Shown here: piece by piece, positions 4,344-8,917 of the stretch
Layout: each line of letters starts with the position of its first letter
Numbering within the stretch: position 1 is the first letter of the stretch
Assembly (NCBI GenBank): GCA_027336345.1
Contig: DAHWFZ010000025.1
Span: 1 to 8,917 of the forward strand
Source of the DNA: Candidatus Wolfebacteria bacterium
GTDB taxonomy: Bacteria; Patescibacteriota; Minisyncoccia; UBA6257; UBA9933
DNA length: 8,917 nt
Direction: 5' to 3'
Made by a program: the position numbers and the translations under genes
The notes under the pieces: generated by a model
Told to the model about the DNA's origin: nothing
The model's database searches: none
What the model saw: only the letters and a program-made list of their open reading frames with translations

Positions 4344-5033
4344 CTATTCGCCGCCGGCGCCGGAACCAATATTCACGCTTGAATTCTTTATTTTTTCAAA
4401 ATCATAAAATATAAAAAATGCGGCGACAACCAGAAAAACAATGGAATAGATGATTCCCCCGTTCAATCTGATGATTGAATAGTTAAAGACAGCATGAAGC
4501 AGCGTTCCGGCAACCAATCCGACCGGCAGCCATAATAAAATCTTCTTTTTAATAATCCCCTTTGCCCAATAATATCCGACAAGGGAAGAACTCAATATGT
4601 GCAGCAACGTGGCTCCCAAAAATCTGAACACCAAAATTCCGGCTTTTTCCGACAATATCTCGCTGCCCATCATTACCGAGACATTTTCAACGGCAGCCAT
4701 GCCAGAAGCCGCTGTCACCATATAAATCATGGCGTCAATCGGTTCATCAAAATGCTTGCTTTTGCTTATTATTATGTAAGTAAGGGCAAATTTAAAAATC
4801 TCTTCCAAGGCCGCGAACACCGTCACCGGATAAAATCCGTTTTTGCTGATAGTACTTGCGTCCAAATAAGACTCAAAAAGATACTGTAAAACAACAGTTA
4901 ACACCGCGGCAGCCATTCCGCCGACAAAAACATAAAAAATCATTTTCCGCGGCTCAGGATGGATATCCTCCTGCAGGAAAAACGAAAGCCATATGAAACT
5001 GGGAAGCAGCCCTAAAAAAATCAAGTACGCCAT
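4344..5033 (-). CDS. PrsW family intramembrane metalloprotease
   Basis: The product is 229 aa with about seven hydrophobic segments (roughly 3-20, 30-52, 68-90, 100-122, 133-152, 167-187, 192-211), so it is an integral membrane protein. It carries the PrsW signature set: EE at 77-78 with K81 (ALEEIFKFA), EN at 116-117 (GMAAVENVS), H145 in ATLLHILSSS, and H180 with N184 in GTLLHAVFNYS. Known PrsW proteins cleave membrane-anchored anti-sigma factors such as RsiW; the substrate here is unknown and no anti-sigma gene is adjacent. The start at 5033 gives an N-terminal transmembrane helix. No Shine-Dalgarno site is visible. A TATAAA hexamer about 30 nt upstream may be the -10 box, without a convincing -35. 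The C-terminal tail is short and glycine-rich, and the gene ends in TAG just inside a repeat field. Confidence 0.88.
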   Translation of the reverse strand: MAYLIFLGLLPSFIWLSFFLQEDIHPEPRKMIFYVFVGGMAAAVLTVVLQYLFESYLDASTISKNGFYPVTVFAALEEIFKFALTYIIISKSKHFDEPIDAMIYMVTAASGMAAVENVSVMMGSEILSEKAGILVFRFLGATLLHILSSSLVGYYWAKGIIKKKILLWLPVGLVAGTLLHAVFNYSIIRLNGGIIYSIVFLVVAAFFIFYDFEKIKNSSVNIGSGAGGE

Positions 5034-5141
5034 ACACTTTAATCAACGAAAGAGCGAATTTATACAAAAGTACGAAAAAAATATTTAACACTTATGCATC
5101 CTTTTCGTTATTTCGTTGTATTTCGTTTTTCGTTGGTTTAT
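5034..5141. repeat. Intergenic segment with degenerate TTTCGTT repeats
   Basis: CGTT recurs at 5106, 5114, 5124 and 5131 in a TTTCGTT context, with 7-10 nt spacing. The rest is AT-rich. Unlike the next two intergenic gaps, it has no ATCGATAC-bounded cassette. Confidence 0.5.
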
Positions 5142-6395
5142 TTAAAGTTCAAACCATCCTTTAATAATATTCTCTTCAATTATCTCATCCATTTTATTTT
5201 CCCCGAAATATTCAATAAAAATCTTATTCCACAAAGATTCCTGATGATGGTACAAGTACTTTGTCATTTCTTTTTTCTTGACCAAGTCCATTGCGGCGTC
5301 AACCAAATTAAAACTGACCAAGACATCCAGGCCGGAATCGGTTTTATAATAATCGCCCACCCAGTTTAATTCATGCCAAAAACTGATATCCGTAGGAAAT
5401 CCTTTCAGCTCCCTTGAAATAAGAATGAGCATCCGCTCCGCCCGCTCCCAGTGAAGCGCTTCCGGATTTATATGCGGCTCAAACAAACGCCAGTCATATT
5501 GGTCGTCTTTTGCCAGATATCTTTGTATTATCAGCCATTGGCTTTTCTCGGACTTGGGAAATCTTTGGTCCGGCACATCGCCGCGCAGCAAAGAAATGAA
5601 TTTTTGCGCGAAAGCTTCGCCGTCCTTGGAAAATTTCCTGAACAATTTTGAATAAAACTCAACCTCATTGAAATAATGCAAAATAAGGGCAAAATTTCTC
5701 AAAGTTTCCGCTGAAATATTCAATTCAATCGGAATTATGTAAATAAGGCCCAGCTCCTTCAAGTGGCTGATATTATGGTGCTTTTTCTTGATAAATTCCT
5801 CCGCCAAATCTCCCCATTTTTTTGATAAGGCAATGGTGGCAATTTCGCGCTCTTCAAAATCATCCGGTGTGAGCGAGGCGTATTGCGGCAAAAACTCGCT
5901 GTTGAGCCACTCCGCTCCTTGCACAAACCTCAGACTGGAAAAAACCTCAAAAAAATCTTCATTTTTGATAAGCTCGTCAACATCCCTGTATCCGAGCGCT
6001 TTTATGACTTTTTCCGGCGGTTTGTTTTTCAAAAACTCAAGCGCCTTTTCTTTTTTCATAAAAAATCCTTTTGGCGGTTTTATTATTCCTTTGGTTGTTT
6101 CCAAAATTCTGCCCCAATCACTCGATAAATTAGCTTTTGGAAATCCCAAAAATTTATGCACCGCCACATTGTCCGCCTCCACCTTCTTTATCAGAGATTC
6201 GTAAATATTTTTTGCCGTGGGATTCTCGCAAATTTTTAAAATGTCGCACCTGCTTTTAATCATGCCGGCATTTTCTTCGACAATTTTTTCCATCACGCCC
6301 GTTTTGCCCGTAAGGACTCCCAGCCTTGATTCAAGAGCAATAATATTATCCTTGTCAGTCCTTAAAATTTTTGCGATTTTTTCATAACTCAGCAT
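5142..6395 (-). CDS. Conserved hypothetical protein of the Patescibacteria type (417 aa)
   Basis: The product begins MLSYEKIAKILRTDKDNIIA and ends IIKGWFEL. It appears soluble and largely alpha-helical, with no signal peptide or membrane segment. Features are an N-terminal helical region ending LESRLGVLTGKTGVMEKI (1-38), a middle block PPKGFFMKKEKALEFLKNKP then KVIKALGYRDVDELIKNEDF (108-148), a histidine-containing stretch KKKHHNISHLKELG (203-216), and an aromatic-rich C-terminal third with many tryptophans. I recall similar proteins of unknown function in Parcubacteria-like genomes; no catalytic motif is evident. The ATG at 6395 is the first in frame and lies 10 nt after cassette B. There is no Shine-Dalgarno site. 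The stop is TAA. It is followed by prsW on the same strand after about 108 bp, so co-transcription is possible but not shown. Confidence 0.85.
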   Translation of the reverse strand: MLSYEKIAKILRTDKDNIIALESRLGVLTGKTGVMEKIVEENAGMIKSRCDILKICENPTAKNIYESLIKKVEADNVAVHKFLGFPKANLSSDWGRILETTKGIIKPPKGFFMKKEKALEFLKNKPPEKVIKALGYRDVDELIKNEDFFEVFSSLRFVQGAEWLNSEFLPQYASLTPDDFEEREIATIALSKKWGDLAEEFIKKKHHNISHLKELGLIYIIPIELNISAETLRNFALILHYFNEVEFYSKLFRKFSKDGEAFAQKFISLLRGDVPDQRFPKSEKSQWLIIQRYLAKDDQYDWRLFEPHINPEALHWERAERMLILISRELKGFPTDISFWHELNWVGDYYKTDSGLDVLVSFNLVDAAMDLVKKKEMTKYLYHHQESLWNKIFIEYFGENKMDEIIEENIIKGWFEL

Positions 6396-6405
6396 AAGCT
6401 TCGTA

Positions 6406-6498
6406 ATATCGATGCAAATATACTAATTTACTAATAATACTAATAGATGCGCATTCATATTCGTATAATTCGCATTATTCGTATATTGGAATCGATAC
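6406..6498 (-). repeat. Intergenic palindromic cassette, copy B (93 bp)
   Basis: It runs from ATATCGATGC to ATTGGAATCGATAC. The left half holds TACTAAT three times at 8-9 bp spacing, and the right half ATTCGTATA-ATTCGCATT in 9-bp steps, then ATTCGTATATTGG. The halves are imperfect reverse complements. It fills the gap from 2 nt past the stop of the membrane-protein gene (6501) to 10 nt before the start of the 417-aa gene (6395). Confidence 0.92.
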
Positions 6499-6500
6499 TT

Positions 6501-7058
6501 TTATTTTAACTTCTTATACGCCACTCCTATTAAAAATGCCAACGCGATTCCCAGAATTATAAATCTCAGGTAATCCTGCATTGCGGACCAATATTCCATC
6601 GTGCCCACGAGTAACGCCAGTAACCCGCCGAACATAAAACTTGTTGAAAGCATCTGTACGGCGGTTACAAAGAAGCTTCCGACAACAGAAATTATTCCGG
6701 CCGCGATCCAAACTATAAAAACATTTCTCCTGTAAACATTGTTCACACTGCCATAATCCTTGCGGCACGCATAATCCTGGTCGCAATATCCAATCGGCTG
6801 AATCTGTTTAATGCCGTCGGGAGTGGCAGGCGCAACTTGCGGAGCATAGCCGGCATTATCCGTCCACAAACCGCCAACCGCCTCACAGCTCTGGCGCGTA
6901 TTCAAAGATTGCTTCAGCCTTTCCGGATTGCAAAAACTGTTATATTCCGGCGCTTTGTAAAAAGTGTTTATGCCGTATGCGATAAACAAATTAAACACGA
7001 TAATTATCGCCAGACCCAGCCCGAACTTTTTTAAATTTAATTTTTCAAAAATATTCAT
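6501..7058 (-). CDS. Four-TM membrane protein with four-cysteine outer loop, unknown function
   Basis: The product is 185 aa. A transmembrane helix at about 12-31 is followed by a loop of about 80 residues with cysteines at 43, 58, 92 and 98 (FCNPERL, QSCEAVGG, GYCDQDYACRKDY), then three hydrophobic segments at about 113-133, 137-153 and 164-181, and a basic tail YKKLK. By the positive-inside pattern the cysteine loop should lie outside, where two disulfides could form. I recall this arrangement (CxxxGG, then GYCDxDYxCR, ending in DYLRFIILG) in other Patescibacteria proteins of unknown function. The ATG at 7058 is chosen; an upstream in-frame TTG (7106) lies inside cassette C. There is no Shine-Dalgarno site. 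Cassettes lie on both sides (C upstream, B downstream). Confidence 0.85.
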   Translation of the reverse strand: MNIFEKLNLKKFGLGLAIIIVFNLFIAYGINTFYKAPEYNSFCNPERLKQSLNTRQSCEAVGGLWTDNAGYAPQVAPATPDGIKQIQPIGYCDQDYACRKDYGSVNNVYRRNVFIVWIAAGIISVVGSFFVTAVQMLSTSFMFGGLLALLVGTMEYWSAMQDYLRFIILGIALAFLIGVAYKKLK

Positions 7059-7068
7059 AAACTTCGCT

Positions 7069-7161
7069 GTATCGATACAAATATACCAATTTACGAATAA
7101 TACCAATACATAATAAATATTATTCGCATAATTCGTATTATTTGTATATTGGCATCGATAC
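7069..7161 (-). repeat. Intergenic palindromic cassette, copy C (93 bp)
   Basis: It runs from GTATCGATAC to GGCATCGATAC, the same length as copy B. The left half reads TACCAAT-TTACGAAT-AATACCAAT, and the right half ATTCGCATA-ATTCGTATT, then ATTTGTATATTGG, its imperfect reverse complement. It lies from 2 nt past the stop of the transketolase gene (7164) to 10 nt before the start of the membrane-protein gene (7058). On the minus strand the start-side flank CGAAGTTTATG matches CGAAGCTTATG after copy B. Confidence 0.92.
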
Positions 7162-7163
7162 TT

Positions 7164-8048
7164 TTATTCGTGCTCCGACTTTATTTTACCGCCAAGAGTC
7201 CGCAGTTCTTTCAATGCCTCGTTCGCCTGTTCTTTATTCGGCGGAATGCCATGCCACAAAAAGTCCCTTTCCATAAAACTTACTCCCTTGCCCGGAATAG
7301 TGTGCGCGATAATCACGGTCGGCTTTTCATAAATCGCCTTTGCCTCGGTAACAGCCGAAGCTATTTGCAGCATATTGTGCCCGTCAATCTCCAGCACGTG
7401 CCAGTTAAAAGATTCATATTTCTCCCTTAGCGACTCCAGCGGCATCACGTCCTCGGTAAACCCGTCAATTTGAATGTTATTCCTGTCTATGATGCCGATT
7501 AAATTGCTTAACCGGTTTTTTCCGGCAAACATCACGGCTTCCCAAGTGTTGCCTTCCTGATGCTCCCCGTCGGACATCAAACAATAAGTATAATATTTTC
7601 CGCGCGGAGAGCCGGCCGAACCGTTATTATCCAGTTTCGCGGCCAAAGCCATCCCGATAGCCTGGGACAAACCCGAACCAAGGGGACCTGATGTTGTTTC
7701 AATCCCCGGCAAACTTCCCCGATGCGGATGGCCCTGCAAGCGGCTGCCCAATTTCCTCAAAGTTAATAATTCTTCCGGCGGAAAATACCCCGCTTGCGCC
7801 AAAACCGCGTATAAAACCGGGCAAATATGGCCGTTTGATAAAACCACCCTGTCCCTGTCCGGCCAATTCGGCTTTTTCGGATCATGATTTAAGATATGGA
7901 AATATAAAGCCGTAAAAATATCCGCCATGCCCAAAGGCCCGGCAGAATGCCCCGACCCCGCCTCAACAAGCTCTTTAATGATATCCTGGCGGACCCTGTT
8001 CGCCATTTCTTCAAGAAATTTTAATTTTTTATCGTGCAAGGTATCCAT
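7164..8048 (-). CDS. Transketolase, N-terminal (thiamine-diphosphate binding) subunit
   Basis: The product is 294 aa, the length of the N-terminal half of split transketolases, which transfer two-carbon units between sugar phosphates in the non-oxidative pentose phosphate pathway. Visible hallmarks are GSGHSAGPLG (31-40), LSNGHICPVLYA (70-81), GHPHR (106-110), GPLGSGLSQAIG (121-132), the ThDP/metal motif SDGEHQEGNTWE (159-170) continuing to IDRNNIQIDG (187-196), IDGHN (221-225), IPGKGVSFME (251-260) and WHG (265-267). The ThDP pyrimidine-binding and C-terminal domains belong on a separate subunit, which must be encoded elsewhere because neither neighbour is it. The ATG at 8048 is used; the upstream sequence is AT-only-like with no Shine-Dalgarno site. 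The stop TAA lies 2 nt before cassette C. Confidence 0.96.
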   Translation of the reverse strand: MDTLHDKKLKFLEEMANRVRQDIIKELVEAGSGHSAGPLGMADIFTALYFHILNHDPKKPNWPDRDRVVLSNGHICPVLYAVLAQAGYFPPEELLTLRKLGSRLQGHPHRGSLPGIETTSGPLGSGLSQAIGMALAAKLDNNGSAGSPRGKYYTYCLMSDGEHQEGNTWEAVMFAGKNRLSNLIGIIDRNNIQIDGFTEDVMPLESLREKYESFNWHVLEIDGHNMLQIASAVTEAKAIYEKPTVIIAHTIPGKGVSFMERDFLWHGIPPNKEQANEALKELRTLGGKIKSEHE

Positions 8049-8098
8049 GAGAATTAATTTTTAATTTATAATTTTAAATTTTTAATTACCGCTGCTGC

Positions 8099-8160
8099 GT
8101 CATCCTGAGCGCAGAGAAGGATCTCATATTGGGATCCTTCGGGATTACCCTCAGGATGAC
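8099..8160. repeat. Dispersed hairpin repeat unit between half-MFS and transketolase genes
   Basis: GTCATCCTGAG pairs perfectly with CTCAGGATGAC at the ends, and GAAGGATC with GATCCTTC inside, around a short centre. It is the best-paired unit in the window and could act as a transcript-end hairpin for the gene upstream on the minus strand. Confidence 0.9.
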
Positions 8161-8290
8161 ACTTCTGCGCTAACTTTAAATTATTATCTTGCTTTTTTAA
8201 TTTTTAATCACTGGCTTAATGTTTCAATTTTGAAATTAATTCATTGGAAATTGTTTAGAAATTAAAAATTGGTGCTTAAAAATTTACTTC
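8161..8290. repeat. AT-rich intergenic segment with AATTTTTAA inverted repeat
   Basis: AATTTTTAATCAC (8199-8211) and GTGCTTAAAAATT (8272-8284) are reverse complements with one mismatch. Between them lie TTTCAATTTTGAAA and further AATT-rich short repeats. The unit is low in complexity. The segment 8050-8090, on the other side of the hairpin repeat, is also almost pure A/T. Confidence 0.55.
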
Positions 8291-8917
8291 CTAGCGCTCT
8301 ATCCCCGCCGGCGTGTGGTCGCGGATAACCGGAACTTCTTCTCTTTTCCCTTTGGGAAGAATCAAATTCGGAATCAAAAACAGCATTATCGCGCTCATCA
8401 AAGAAAGAGTTCCGACTATGAAAAATACCGGAGAAAAACCGAACTTCTCCGCCAAAATTCCGGAACTCAAAGCCGCCACAAACGACGTTAACCCCACAAC
8501 CGTGCTGTCCAAAGACCAGTCAAAAGAAAATCTTTTATCATCCAAGTGATGAGAAAAAATTCCGGACCACGACGGGACATACAGGCCCATAGCTATCGCG
8601 TAAATAAACTGAGCCGCGAATAACTGCCACAATGCCGTTGTCACCGCCAATATGAACGCCGCCAAAGCCGCCAATGTCAGAGATAAAAGCAAAGCGTAAA
8701 AATCATCACTCTCGCCGTCGTGCGTATCCAGATAATTCGCCACCGGAATTTGCAAAAGCGATTTGATCAGCCAGTAAAGACCTATTACCAATCCGACCGT
8801 AACCAAAGTGGCGCCCGGAATTTTCCTGACCATAAAAATTGAAAGAATCGGCGAGACCATGCTCCAGCCGCCCAAAAACAGCAAATCGGATAAAACCAAA
8901 AATTTCACCACCCTGTT
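8291..8917 (-). CDS. Half-length MFS-like membrane transporter, 5' end outside window
   Basis: The visible part is about 208 codons, reading NRVVKFLVLSDLLFLGGWSM and ending IRDHTPAGIER. It is highly hydrophobic with about six transmembrane segments, roughly at 7-27, 36-57, 73-92, 95-115, 133-155 and 160-180 counted from the GTG at 8911. It resembles one six-helix half of the major facilitator superfamily. The inter-helix 2/3 loop reads YLDTHDGESDD rather than the usual G-x-x-x-D-R-x-G-R, which is atypical. A TAG stop ends the protein after six helices, so unless the missing 5' end is long, this is a half-size MFS protein of a kind I recall from Patescibacteria. The GTG at 8911 is possible, but the frame is open to the edge and NRVV suggests a start further upstream. 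Substrate unknown. Confidence 0.8.
   Translation of the reverse strand, partial: NRVVKFLVLSDLLFLGGWSMVSPILSIFMVRKIPGATLVTVGLVIGLYWLIKSLLQIPVANYLDTHDGESDDFYALLLSLTLAALAAFILAVTTALWQLFAAQFIYAIAMGLYVPSWSGIFSHHLDDKRFSFDWSLDSTVVGLTSFVAALSSGILAEKFGFSPVFFIVGTLSLMSAIMLFLIPNLILPKGKREEVPVIRDHTPAGIER

Noticed and set aside
1594..8048. Absence of TGA stop codons as a sign of recoded UGA
   Set aside because: All eight visible stops are TAA or TAG, but the sample is small and no in-frame TGA is needed to read any protein, so the standard bacterial code suffices.

Overview
This window looks like a piece of a small-genome Patescibacteria (Candidate Phyla Radiation, probably Parcubacteria-like) chromosome. 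The evidence is moderate GC, compact same-strand genes mostly lacking Shine-Dalgarno sites, several protein families I associate with that group (a 417-aa helical protein of unknown function, a small four-cysteine membrane protein, a half-length MFS-like protein, a lone transketolase N-terminal subunit), and dense dispersed hairpin repeats of the GTCATCCTGAGC / GTCATTGCGAG type. The lineage call comes from recall and pattern, not from a search.

Layout. Positions 1 to about 398 are strikingly GC-rich and hold a truncated, frameshifted REP-associated tyrosine transposase (RAYT) fragment of proteobacterial style. It meets AT-rich DNA abruptly, so it is either a chimeric contig end or a recent foreign remnant. 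Positions 400-1590 have no convincing gene. They carry dispersed palindromic repeats, a nested inverted-repeat structure at 1001-1120, and several repeats inserted into other repeats. Then come a minus-strand winged-helix protein (1594-2604) with a repeat unit translated in frame, a plus-strand tRNA-Leu(CAA) (2772-2856), a small unknown protein (2982-3200), and an Hsp20 chaperone (3275-3775). A second repeat field lies at 3860-4343. A minus-strand series follows: PrsW-type intramembrane protease (4344-5033), 417-aa unknown (5142-6395), four-TM, four-Cys membrane protein (6501-7058), transketolase N-terminal subunit (7164-8048), and a half-MFS protein (8291 to beyond the window end).

The most interesting signal is a family of three intergenic cassettes (3785-3859, 6406-6498, 7069-7161). 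Each is an imperfect palindrome built from 8-9 bp units (ATTCGTATA / TACTAAT-like), bounded by ATCGATAC, and ending about 10 nt before a start codon. Two of the three begin 2 nt after the stop codon of the gene upstream. They fill the stop-to-start space exactly, and one copy is 18 bp (two units) shorter. They could be combined terminator/promoter or operator modules, or a gene-spacing mobile repeat.

How the genes work together: no single pathway is evident. Hsp20 (proteostasis), PrsW (membrane proteolysis) and two uncharacterised proteins suggest envelope or stress maintenance. The transketolase half points to the non-oxidative pentose phosphate pathway. The only shared thread visible in the DNA is the cassette placed before hsp20, the 417-aa gene and the membrane-protein gene.
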